Part shown: piece by piece, positions 57,062 to 64,000 of the stretch
Layout: every line of letters begins with the position of its first letter
Position numbering within the stretch: the first letter of the stretch is position 1
From: Massilia solisilvae
Lineage (GTDB): Bacteria > Pseudomonadota > Gammaproteobacteria > Burkholderiales > Burkholderiaceae_D
Assembly: GCF_024753215.1 (NCBI RefSeq)
Contig: NZ_JANUGV010000001.1
Coordinates: forward strand, 1,116,001-1,180,000
Direction: 5' to 3'
Length of the DNA: 64,000 nt
Notes under the pieces: model-generated
Database searches by the model: none
Seen by the model: only the letters and a program-made list of their open reading frames with translations
Told to the model about the DNA's origin: nothing
Position numbers and translations under genes: made by a program

Positions 57062-57144
57062 GGTTTGGCAGCGTGGGCGCGCAGTTGGAGACTGTCCAAC
57101 TTCGCTGCCCGCGCGGAAGTACAATAGCAGCAAAGCAGTTTTAG

Positions 57145-57220
57145 GTCCCCATCGTCTAGAGGCCTAGGACATCACCCTTTCACGGTGAGTACCGGGGTTC
57201 GAATCCCCGTGGGGACGCCA
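57145..57220 (+). tRNA. tRNA-Glu (TTC), copy 4
   Basis: Identical to the other copies, preceded by the same GTTTTAG as copy 3, but without a tRNA-Ala partner. Last tRNA of the array. Confidence 0.97.
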
Positions 57221-57223
57221 GTT

Positions 57224-57273
57224 AAAAACCGGAGCAGACCACCGTGCATGCGCGGATAGGTGCTCCGGTTTTT
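57224..57273 (+). terminator. Terminator of the tRNA array
   Basis: AAAAACCGGAGCA (57224-57236) pairs perfectly with TGCTCCGGTTTTT (57261-57273). The T-run follows directly after the last tRNA; the A-rich left arm makes it bidirectional for the convergent subtilase gene. Confidence 0.85.
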
Positions 57274-57302
57274 CTTTGCCCGTTTGCGGCCCGTGTGGTG
57301 CG

Positions 57303-59216
57303 CTACCAGCCGCCGCGCACGGTGCCAATGCCGAATGGCAAGCCGGGTATGCCGGGAATGCCGCCTTGGGCCGCCCCCAGCCCGACCGGCTGCCCGAACG
57401 CCGCCTCGCCCATGAGCCCGGTCCCGCCGATGCCGCCGAGTGCGCCAAGGCCCATGCCGGCCATGCCCTGCAGCGGCTGCTGCCCGCGGCGGTCGGCGGC
57501 CATCACCGACCACCCCAGGGCCACCAGCGCGTCCGGCAAGCCGTAGCCGATGCGCGTCTGTTCGCCCAGCGTGACCCGGCGCGCGCTCATGCGGATGACC
57601 TGGAACAGGCGCTCGACCCGGTCGGCGTTGGGTGCCCGGCCCGGCCCCTGGAACGCCGGATGGTGGGCCAGCACCAGCGCGGCCAGCCCGGTCACGTGGG
57701 GCGCGGCCATCGAAGTGCCGTCCCAGGCGGCGAAATTGTTTGGCGGCACCGACGAGACGATGGCCACGCCCGGTGCGCACACGTCCACGCGCGGCCCGTA
57801 GCAGCTGAACCGCGCGGTGAAGAAGCCGTCCGCATCGACGTCGCCGTTCATGGTCTGGCTGTGGTAGCTGTCGGGCGGAAACTCCCCGGCCTTGCCGATC
57901 GCGGCCACGGCCAGCACATGCGGCGACGAGGCCGGGTACTGGACCGCGTCGCCGCTGTTGCCCGCCGCGGCGATACAGGCCACGCCGAAGCGCTTGGCGC
58001 GCAGGATCTGTTGTTCCAGCGCCTCGGACGGTTCGGTGCCGCCCAAACTCAGGTTGGCCACGTCGATCTGGTGCTCGATGCAATATTCGAGCGCCTCGAT
58101 CAACTGGCTCACCTGGCCGCCGGGGAACAGCTTGCAGACGTGGATTTCCGCTTCCGGTGCAAAGCCGCGGATGCCAAAGGTGGGGTCGGCGCCACCGATC
58201 ACGCCCGAGCAGTGCGAGCCATGCCCAAGCTGGTCCTGGTTCCAGGCGCCCGGATCGGTATCTTTATCAATGATGTCGAAGCCCGCGCCGATCTGCCGCA
58301 GGTTGGTGTGGCTGGTGGCAACGCCTGAATCGATCACCGCGATCCTGACGCCGCGGCCACGGAACTCGGGCGGCAGCTTGTCCATGCGCATGGCGCGCTG
58401 GCCCCAGCCGATGGTGTTCTGGGCCGGGAAGCCCGACAAGCCGCGCCACGCGGATAGCGGGCGCAGGGTGACCACGTTCGGCTCGGTGGCGGACAAGTCG
58501 GGGTCGCGCTGGTAAAAGCTCCAGAAGTCCGATTTTGGCTTGACGTACAGGCCGCGCACCGTGTGCGGGTTTTCGCCGTACATGGTGATGGTGGCGGTGC
58601 CGTCCTGCCCGGTCACGCCGCTTGCCGGCAGCAGGCTGCCGAACAGCGAGACCTCGGCCTCGGGCACGGGCGCGCCGCTGCCGTCCAGCACCAGCACGGC
58701 AAGCGACATTGCCGGGCCCGCGGCCGGAGTGAGCGAGGCGACCAGATTCGGCTGGCGCAAGGCCGGCTCGAACAGTTGCAGGTGCTGGTCGCGCTCGACC
58801 AGCAGGCGGCCCTGGCCCTGCAGGTGCAGTTCCTGCGCCTTCTGGTCGGTCATGCGCGCCACCAGCACGCCCTCGGCGTGGCCGCCGCCCATGCCCTCGG
58901 CCAGCGGGCTGGCCGCGCGGCGGTCGCCCACCAGGCCGACCACCTCGATATCAGGCGCGGCGCGCAGGGCTTGCTCGACCGTGCTCAGCGACAGCGGCTG
59001 GAAGGCCATCGGCAGCACGCCGAGCGGGCCCATCTGCACCATCGGCTGGCGTGGCGCGACCAGGAAACGCTTCTTGCGTTCGCCCACCACGTGGCCGCGC
59101 GGTTGCCGGCTGGCGCTGGCGCCGCTCTCGGGCGGCGCTCCGGCGCCTTGCGGATTCTGTGGCGCCGCGCCTTGCGCCGGCTGCGCGCCCTGTCCGCTGG
59201 TTGGTTCCTTTGGCAT
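57303..59216 (-). CDS. Subtilisin-family (S8) serine protease without signal peptide
   Basis: 637 aa. A Pro/Gly/Ala-rich disordered N-terminus (1-45) precedes an I9-propeptide-like domain (about 50-149), a beta-sandwich regulatory-like domain (about 155-230; 'LAVLVLDGSGAPVPEAEVSLF') and a subtilase catalytic domain (about 280-560). The triad is visible: Asp in 'IAVIDSGVATSH' (about 295), His in 'LGHGSHCSG' (about 334), Ser in 'DGTSMAAPHVTG' (about 499). The C-terminal 60 residues are Gly/Met-rich. No signal peptide is evident, so cytoplasmic or non-classical export is possible. The upstream genes on the same strand encode a stand-alone domain resembling its own N-terminal one (16-base gap) and a Gly/Gln-rich protein. 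Substrate unknown. Confidence 0.85.
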   Translation of the reverse strand: MPKEPTSGQGAQPAQGAAPQNPQGAGAPPESGASASRQPRGHVVGERKKRFLVAPRQPMVQMGPLGVLPMAFQPLSLSTVEQALRAAPDIEVVGLVGDRRAASPLAEGMGGGHAEGVLVARMTDQKAQELHLQGQGRLLVERDQHLQLFEPALRQPNLVASLTPAAGPAMSLAVLVLDGSGAPVPEAEVSLFGSLLPASGVTGQDGTATITMYGENPHTVRGLYVKPKSDFWSFYQRDPDLSATEPNVVTLRPLSAWRGLSGFPAQNTIGWGQRAMRMDKLPPEFRGRGVRIAVIDSGVATSHTNLRQIGAGFDIIDKDTDPGAWNQDQLGHGSHCSGVIGGADPTFGIRGFAPEAEIHVCKLFPGGQVSQLIEALEYCIEHQIDVANLSLGGTEPSEALEQQILRAKRFGVACIAAAGNSGDAVQYPASSPHVLAVAAIGKAGEFPPDSYHSQTMNGDVDADGFFTARFSCYGPRVDVCAPGVAIVSSVPPNNFAAWDGTSMAAPHVTGLAALVLAHHPAFQGPGRAPNADRVERLFQVIRMSARRVTLGEQTRIGYGLPDALVALGWSVMAADRRGQQPLQGMAGMGLGALGGIGGTGLMGEAAFGQPVGLGAAQGGIPGIPGLPFGIGTVRGGW

Positions 59217-59232
59217 GTGTATTCCTTTCGAT

Positions 59233-59496
59233 TCAGGCCGGACCGTGACCGAACAGCGACAGCGGCCGGTCCGGTTCGATCATCAATTGGTTGGTGCTGG
59301 CAAAGCGTTGCGCGAGCTGTTGCGCGGTCGCCTCGTCGGTCTGGATGACCACCGTGTGCGGCTGCTGCGCCGGGCCGATGGCCTCGACCAGCTGGATGGC
59401 AGGCTCGCTCTGCAGGCCGGCGATGAAGCCCTGCAGCGGCGCGCTGTCGCCGGCGGCGCGCACGATGTAGCGCTGCTGGTTGGGTGCTTGGGGCAT
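59233..59496 (-). CDS. Small I9-like protein, putative protease inhibitor/chaperone
   Basis: 87 aa from the ATG at 59496. The pattern 'QRYIVRAAGDSAPLQGF', 'PAIQLVEAIGPAQQPHTVVI' and 'TAQQLAQRF...LMIEPDRPLSLF' resembles the subtilisin propeptide (inhibitor I9) fold. By eye it aligns with residues about 50-149 of the adjacent subtilase ('KRFLVAPRQ', 'PDIEVVGLVG', 'LLVERDQHLQLF'). Free I9 proteins inhibit or help fold subtilases. The gene lies 16 bases upstream of the protease gene, so the two are almost certainly translated together. Inhibitor function is inferred from this similarity and position. Confidence 0.6.
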   Translation of the reverse strand: MPQAPNQQRYIVRAAGDSAPLQGFIAGLQSEPAIQLVEAIGPAQQPHTVVIQTDEATAQQLAQRFASTNQLMIEPDRPLSLFGHGPA

Positions 59497-59560
59497 GACG
59501 TGTTCCTCTCGTTTGAAAAACCTCCCGCAAGCGCCGCGGGAGGTCCGGTTCAGCCTGTGA

Positions 59561-60427
59561 TCAGTGCAGCGTCTGGCCGCCTTGGCCCTGCTGGCCACCC
59601 TGCATGCCCTGGCCCATCCCCTGGCCCGGCTGGTACTGCTGCATGCCGCCCATGCCTCGGTATTGCGAGGCAATGGCCTGTTGCTGCAGCCAGTTGCTGT
59701 ACGGGTCCGCGCCGAACGGCAGCATCTGGCCGAGCTGGGCGGCCGCGCCGCCGATCGCGCTGCCCAGCCCTTGCTGGCCGAGCCAGCCGCCGACGGTGGA
59801 GCCGATCGGCTGCGCATACTGGCCGACCAGATTGCCGAACCAGCCCTGCGGCTGCATCTGGCCGCCGCCCATGCCCGGTTGCTGGAACTGCTGCGGTTGC
59901 TGTTGTTGCTGGATCTGCTGCAACTGCTGCATCAGCTGTTGTTGCAGTGCCTGGTGCAGCAGCGGGTGCGACTGCATGACGGTGTGCGCCAGCAGCGGAT
60001 GCTGCAGCGCTTGCTGGAGCATGGGGTGCTGCTGCACCAGCTGTTGCGCAGCCTGGGGGTTCTGCAGCGAGGCCTGCAGCAACGGGTGCGTGGACAGCAG
60101 CTGCTGCGCCAGCGCCGGCTGCTGCGCGATGGCCTGCAGCAGCGGATGTTGCTGGAGGAACTGGCCGACGATCTGTGCGCCTTGCTGTCCGCCGCCGATG
60201 CCGCCGCCATAGCCCTGCATGCCTTGCGGCTGGGCGCTGAACGGCAAAATGCCGCCGAGGAAGCTGCCGGCTGCCTGGCCGATCTGGCCGCCCAGCTGCG
60301 GGTTGCCAAGCCAGCTGCCGATGCCGCTGCCGATCTGGCCGCCGAGCGGAGCGCCGAAGGTGCTGCCAAAGAAGCCTTGCGGCTGGAACTGTGGTTGTCC
60401 GTACCCTGCTTGTTGGAACTCGTTCAT
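59561..60427 (-). CDS. Gly/Gln-rich repeat protein with duplicated glycine-zipper modules
   Basis: 288 aa, first gene of the protease operon (AGAAGGGG upstream of the ATG). Two similar glycine-rich modules, about 16-63 ('PQGFFGSTFGAPLGGQIGSG', ending 'LPF') and about 193-238 ('PQGWFGNLVGQYAQPIGST', ending 'LPF'), flank a helical repeat region. In that region the motif HPLLQ/HPMLQ recurs at residues 94, 114, 134, 143 and 154. The C-terminus is Gly/Gln/Met-rich. No signal peptide is seen. Gly-zipper modules suggest self-assembly or membrane association. I do not recognise a characterised family. It may be the substrate, scaffold or structural partner of the protease. Confidence 0.6.
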   Translation of the reverse strand: MNEFQQAGYGQPQFQPQGFFGSTFGAPLGGQIGSGIGSWLGNPQLGGQIGQAAGSFLGGILPFSAQPQGMQGYGGGIGGGQQGAQIVGQFLQQHPLLQAIAQQPALAQQLLSTHPLLQASLQNPQAAQQLVQQHPMLQQALQHPLLAHTVMQSHPLLHQALQQQLMQQLQQIQQQQQPQQFQQPGMGGGQMQPQGWFGNLVGQYAQPIGSTVGGWLGQQGLGSAIGGAAAQLGQMLPFGADPYSNWLQQQAIASQYRGMGGMQQYQPGQGMGQGMQGGQQGQGGQTLH

Positions 60428-60820
60428 GATTCACCCCTTCTTGTTCAATGTGAGTGCAGCCGCCGGCCCTGGGGCCTGTCACGGTCGGTCACAAGCAGCT
60501 GTGCCCGACTCGCGTTCCCTTACGCACCACGGCAAACGGCAGCGTGCGATCAAGCGCCTCACCCATCCGGTAAGGTCAGGTGTGTCAGGCGGGAGGAAGA
60601 ACGCTCAAGCGGACGAATCCGCCAAAGCGCAGCTGGTACGGGGTCTTGGACAGGGTGGGGTAGGTGAAGTTTTTCGACGGGCAGGGCAAAATCGGGCTCG
60701 CCGGCCGCTGCTTGCGATGCCGCAGATGAACGGCTGCCGGCCCTTGCGCGGCGGCGCGGCAAGCGTTAATCGCGCGCGGGTCGGGTAGAATGGCGGCCCG
60801 CGCTGCCTGGCTCCATCGAC
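60428..60820. other. 393-base gap between divergent protease operon and earP
   Basis: Promoters for both directions must lie here. I see no convincing -35/-10 pair, operator, RNA gene or copy of the window's repeat families. Confidence 0.5.
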
Positions 60821-61969
60821 ATGTCCAACACTCCACGTACCCTGGTCATCTTTTGCAAAGTCGTCGACAACTACGGCGACATCGGCATCTGCTGGCGCCT
60901 GGCGCGCCAGTTGCACCACGAGCACGCGCTTGCGGTGACGCTGTGGGTGGACGACCTGGCCAGCTTTCGCCGCATCTGCCCCGAGGTGGACACCGGCGCC
61001 GCGCTCCAGCAGGTGCAGGGCGTCGCGGTGCGCCACTGGCAAGGACAGGACGGGCAGTTCGATCCGGGCGAGGTGGCCGACATCGTCATCGAATTCTTCG
61101 GCGTGGACATTCCGCCCGGCTATGCCGAGGCCATGGCGCGGCGCGAACCGCGGCCGGTCTGGATCAACTACGAGGGTCTGAGCGCCGAGGAATGGGTCGA
61201 AGGCTGCCACCGGCTGCCGTCGATGCATCCACGCTTGCCGATCACCAAGTATTTCTTTTTCCCTGGCTTTACCGGCAAAACCGGCGGACTGCTGCACGAG
61301 GCCGGTCTGGACGAGGCACGCCAGGCGTTCCAGTCCGATCGCGCCGCCATGGCCGCGTTCCTGGCGCGCTTTGGCGTCACCGATGAGGAGATGGACACGC
61401 TCAAGGTCTCGCTGTTCTGCTATCCGCATGCCCCGGTCGCGGCGCTGCTCGAGGCGTGGGAAGCGGAGGGCACGGCGCTGACCTGCCTGGTGCCCGAGGG
61501 CGTGGCGCGCGACGCGGTCGAGGCCTTCCTGGGCCAACCGGCGCAGGCCGGCGCGTACGGCAAGCGGGGGGCGGTCACGCTCCGGGTGCTGCCGTTCGTG
61601 CCGCAACCGGACTACGACAGGCTGCTGTGGGCCTGCGACATCAACTTTGTGCGCGGCGAGGATTCGTGGGTGCGCGCGCAGTGGGCGGGGCGCGCCTTCG
61701 TCTGGCAGATCTACCCGCAGGACGAGAACCTGCACCACAAGAAGCTGCGCGCGTTCCTGCAGCGCTACGCCGGCGGCCTCCCCAGCGTGGAGCGCTTCAT
61801 GCTGGGCTGGAACGACGCAGCCGTGATCGGCGACTGGCAGGCCGCGTGGCTGGCGCTCAAGGAGGACTTGCCGGCCATCGCGCGGCGCAACGCCGCCTGG
61901 CAGCACGCGGTGTTGGAAAACGGCGACCTGGTCACGCAACTGCTCAGCTTTGCGCGCTCGGCCGGGTAG
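60821..61969 (+). CDS. earP: EF-P arginine rhamnosyltransferase EarP
   Basis: 382 aa. GT-B-like glycosyltransferase that transfers rhamnose from dTDP-rhamnose to Arg32 of elongation factor P. The N-terminus '[24 protein letters not shown]' is the family signature; '[20 protein letters not shown]' and C-terminal '[21 protein letters not shown]' are the dTDP-rhamnose-binding and acceptor regions. It lies 65 bases upstream of efp, whose position 32 is Arg, so enzyme and substrate are consistent. Confidence 0.95.
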   Translation: MSNTPRTLVIFCKVVDNYGDIGICWRLARQLHHEHALAVTLWVDDLASFRRICPEVDTGAALQQVQGVAVRHWQGQDGQFDPGEVADIVIEFFGVDIPPGYAEAMARREPRPVWINYEGLSAEEWVEGCHRLPSMHPRLPITKYFFFPGFTGKTGGLLHEAGLDEARQAFQSDRAAMAAFLARFGVTDEEMDTLKVSLFCYPHAPVAALLEAWEAEGTALTCLVPEGVARDAVEAFLGQPAQAGAYGKRGAVTLRVLPFVPQPDYDRLLWACDINFVRGEDSWVRAQWAGRAFVWQIYPQDENLHHKKLRAFLQRYAGGLPSVERFMLGWNDAAVIGDWQAAWLALKEDLPAIARRNAAWQHAVLENGDLVTQLLSFARSAG

Positions 61970-62034
61970 GCTGGCGCCGAAAAACATGGTATGATGCCCG
62001 GTTACTGCAACCTACAAATAAACGCATACACCCT

Positions 62035-62610
62035 ATGAAACCCGCAAAAGAAATTCGTGTTGGCAATATCATTATGGTTGACGGCAAGCCCTTCATCGTG
62101 CTGCGTTCCGACGTCAACGGTTCGAGCCGCACGGGCTTCACTTACAAGTGGAAGATGAAGAATCTTCTGACGAACGCGCCGCTGGAAAACGTGTTCCGCG
62201 GCGACGACAAGTTCGACGTCGTCATTCTCGACAAGAAGCCGGTGACCTACTCGTACTTCGCCGACCCGCTGTACGTCTTCATGGACGAAGAGTACAACCA
62301 GTACGAAATCGAAGAAGAAAACCTGGGTGATGCGCTGCACTACCTGAAGGATGGCATGGAGTGCGAGGCCGTGTTCTACGACGGCAAGGCAATTTCGGTC
62401 GAACTGCCGACCACCATCGCGCGTCAGGTCGTGTACACCGAGCCGGCCGTCAAGGGCAACACCTCGGGCAACGTGCTGAAAGACGCCCGTATCGAGAACG
62501 CCATCGAGTCGAAGCAGCACACCGTCCAGGTGCCGCTGTTCGTCAGCAACGACGACGTCATCGAAATCGACACCCGCACCAACGAGTACAAGCGCATCGT
62601 TCGCGCCTAA
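62035..62610 (+). CDS. efp: Translation elongation factor P
   Basis: 191 aa, three-domain factor that relieves ribosome stalling at proline runs. '[19 protein letters not shown]' begins domain I. The loop tip reads 'NGSSRTGF' with Arg32, the residue rhamnosylated by EarP, instead of the lysine used by the EpmA pathway. It is followed by a strong terminator and immediately downstream of earP. Confidence 0.97.
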   Translation: MKPAKEIRVGNIIMVDGKPFIVLRSDVNGSSRTGFTYKWKMKNLLTNAPLENVFRGDDKFDVVILDKKPVTYSYFADPLYVFMDEEYNQYEIEEENLGDALHYLKDGMECEAVFYDGKAISVELPTTIARQVVYTEPAVKGNTSGNVLKDARIENAIESKQHTVQVPLFVSNDDVIEIDTRTNEYKRIVRA

Positions 62611-62646
62611 GCTCGCTTGCGCCGGCTTGCCGGCGTAAAGACACAC

Positions 62647-62680
62647 AAAAAGCACGCCCGGTTCGCCGCGCGTGCTTTTT
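62647..62680 (+). terminator. Rho-independent terminator after efp
   Basis: AAAAAGCACGC (62647-62657) pairs perfectly with GCGTGCTTTTT (62670-62680) over a 12-base loop. Confidence 0.88.
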
Positions 62681-62758
62681 CTTTTGCGGCTGGCCGGGCC
62701 TTGCTTGAGCGAACAATTTTGCTGCTATGCTGTTGCCTCTACAAAATTGGAGGCAGGA

Positions 62759-64000
62759 ATGGATCGCAGGGATTTCGTTCATCTTGGACTGGCTGCCGGC
62801 GCCATGGCTGGCATGGCGGATGCGGGCGCGGCGGCATTGCCGGCAGCAGGCAATGGCGCGCTGCTGGACGCCGGCGTGGCCGAGCAGCAGGCGGCCATGA
62901 AGGCCGGCAAGCTGAGCTCGCGCGCGCTGGTGTCGCACTACCTGGCGCGCATCGCCGCGATTGACAAGGCTGGCCCCAGGCTGCACGCAATCATCGAGCT
63001 GAATCCGGATGCGCTGGCGATTGCCGAGTCGCTGGACCGCGAGCGTGCCGCCGGCAAGCTGCGCGGCCCGCTGCACGGCATCCCGGTGCTCCTGAAGGAC
63101 AATATCGCCACCGCCGACAAGATGAGCACCAGCGCCGGCTCGCTGGCGCTGGACGGCGTGCGCGCCAGCCGCGACGCGCACGTGGCGGCGCGCCTGCGCG
63201 AGGCGGGCGCGGTCATCATCGGCAAGACCAACCTGTCGGAGTGGGCCAACATGCGCTCGACCCATTCGATCAGCGGCTGGAGCGGGCGCGGCGGCCAGAC
63301 GAAGAACCCGTACGCACTGGACCGCAACACCAGCGGTTCCAGCTCCGGTTCGGCCTCGGCCATCGCGGCCAGCCTGGCCACGCTGGCGGTGGGCACCGAG
63401 ACCGACGGCTCGATCGTGTCGCCGTCCTCGACCTGCGGCATCGTCGGCATCAAGCCCACGCTGGGACTGGTCAGCCGCAGCGGCATCATCCCGATCGCGC
63501 ACTCGCAGGACACGGCCGGCCCCATGACCCGCACCGTCGCCGACGCTGCGCTGCTGCTGGCCGCGCTGGCCGGCAGTGACGCCAGCGACGCCGCCACCAA
63601 AGAGGCGAACGCGCGCGCCACCGACTACGCGGCCGCCTTGCGCCGCGACGGCCTGCAGGGCAAGCGCATTGGCGTGGCGCGCAACTTTTTCGGCAGTAAC
63701 GACGCGGTGGACGCGATCATCGAAAAGGAGCTGGAAATCCTGAAGGCGCAGGGCGCGACCCTGGTGGACGTGCAGCTGCCCAACATCGACAAGTACAACG
63801 ACACCGAGACCACGGTGCTGCTGTACGAATTCAAGCCCGACCTGAACGCTTACCTGGCAAACTACGCGCCGCACGCGCCGGTCAAGAACATGGCCGACGT
63901 GATCGCCTTCAACCAGAAGAACGCTGCGCGCGAGATGTCGTACTTCCAGCAGGAACACCTGGTTGCGGCCGAAGCCAAGGCCGGGCTCGACGCCAAGGAA
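62759..64000 (+). CDS. Amidase-signature enzyme, exported (3' end cut by window)
   Basis: At least 414 codons; no stop before the window edge. The start at 62759 has GGAGG upstream. The N-terminus 'MDRRDFVHLGLAAGAMAG' looks like a twin-arginine (Tat) signal. The amidase-signature Ser-Ser-Lys triad is intact: Lys in 'PVLLKDNIATADK', cis-Ser in 'NTSGSSSGSA' and the nucleophilic Ser region 'ETDGSIVSPSS'. Such enzymes hydrolyse amide bonds of small molecules or peptides; substrate unknown. A periplasmic location is predicted. Confidence 0.88.
   Translation, partial: MDRRDFVHLGLAAGAMAGMADAGAAALPAAGNGALLDAGVAEQQAAMKAGKLSSRALVSHYLARIAAIDKAGPRLHAIIELNPDALAIAESLDRERAAGKLRGPLHGIPVLLKDNIATADKMSTSAGSLALDGVRASRDAHVAARLREAGAVIIGKTNLSEWANMRSTHSISGWSGRGGQTKNPYALDRNTSGSSSGSASAIAASLATLAVGTETDGSIVSPSSTCGIVGIKPTLGLVSRSGIIPIAHSQDTAGPMTRTVADAALLLAALAGSDASDAATKEANARATDYAAALRRDGLQGKRIGVARNFFGSNDAVDAIIEKELEILKAQGATLVDVQLPNIDKYNDTETTVLLYEFKPDLNAYLANYAPHAPVKNMADVIAFNQKNAAREMSYFQQEHLVAAEAKAGLDAKE

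Overview
The window reads as chromosome of a motile, high-GC betaproteobacterium, most likely Oxalobacteraceae of the Massilia/Telluria/Duganella/Janthinobacterium type. This rests on the FlhDC flagellar master regulator next to motAB and a long che cluster, EarP with an arginine-32 EF-P, a DUF3460-ScpA-PanC block and a kynBUA operon. It is inference from gene content, not a database match. No prophage, transposase, integrase or CRISPR array was seen.

Layout. 1-5.1 kb: signalling genes (truncated CBS-PAS-GAF sensor, periplasmic-binding/HD-GYP protein), a small lipoprotein and a PilU-type ATPase. 5.1-7.2 kb: lysine/peptidoglycan genes dapD and dapC. 7.3-13.7 kb: DUF1275 membrane protein, a receiver-GGDEF protein whose phosphoacceptor is changed, a PLP aminotransferase, and a RidA plus threonine-dehydratase-like pair divergent from a MocR regulator. 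13.7-16.3 kb: XRE regulator, alpha/beta hydrolase and two SnoaL-fold proteins. 16.4-18.4 kb: htpG with a clear heat-shock promoter. 18.6-21.4 kb: kynB-kynU-kynA, tryptophan to anthranilate. 21.4-36 kb: an A/T-rich regulatory region, flhDC, a methyltransferase, an MBL-like exported protein, then motA-motB-cheZ-like-cheY-like-cheA-cheW-cheR-cheD-cheB-cheY-cheZ and an EAL-like/HDOD protein. 36-45 kb, mostly housekeeping: YcgR-type PilZ protein, panC, scpA, DUF3460, a possible FabMG-type enoyl reductase, metG, mrp and an RlmN-like radical SAM enzyme. 45-55 kb: chemoreceptor, tandem GGDEF-GGDEF-EAL protein, and a probable lipid/natural-product pair (alpha-oxoamine synthase plus a FAAL-dehydrogenase-ACP fusion). 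55-64 kb: gltX, seven tRNA genes (Ala-Glu three times plus one Glu), a three-gene operon with a subtilisin-like protease, earP-efp and a truncated amidase.

Themes. Motility and cyclic-di-GMP dominate: HD-GYP, GGDEF, GGDEF-GGDEF-EAL, degenerate EAL-HDOD and PilZ proteins surround the flagellar/chemotaxis block, which carries two separate CheY/CheZ-type pairs. Two poorly characterised gene sets stand out: (i) a Gly/Gln-rich repeat protein, a stand-alone I9-like putative inhibitor and a subtilase with no visible signal peptide (57.3-60.4 kb); (ii) the AOS + FAAL-ACAD-ACP operon (49.8-54.8 kb).

A family of short imperfect palindromes (GTAGGGTGGGCAG...TGCCCACGCGTTCA) occurs eight times between genes, usually as inverted pairs, and is embedded in the duplicated tRNA unit. 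Many gene starts were moved from the longest possible ORF to a downstream ATG/GTG/TTG, chosen by ribosome binding site, signal peptide or family length.
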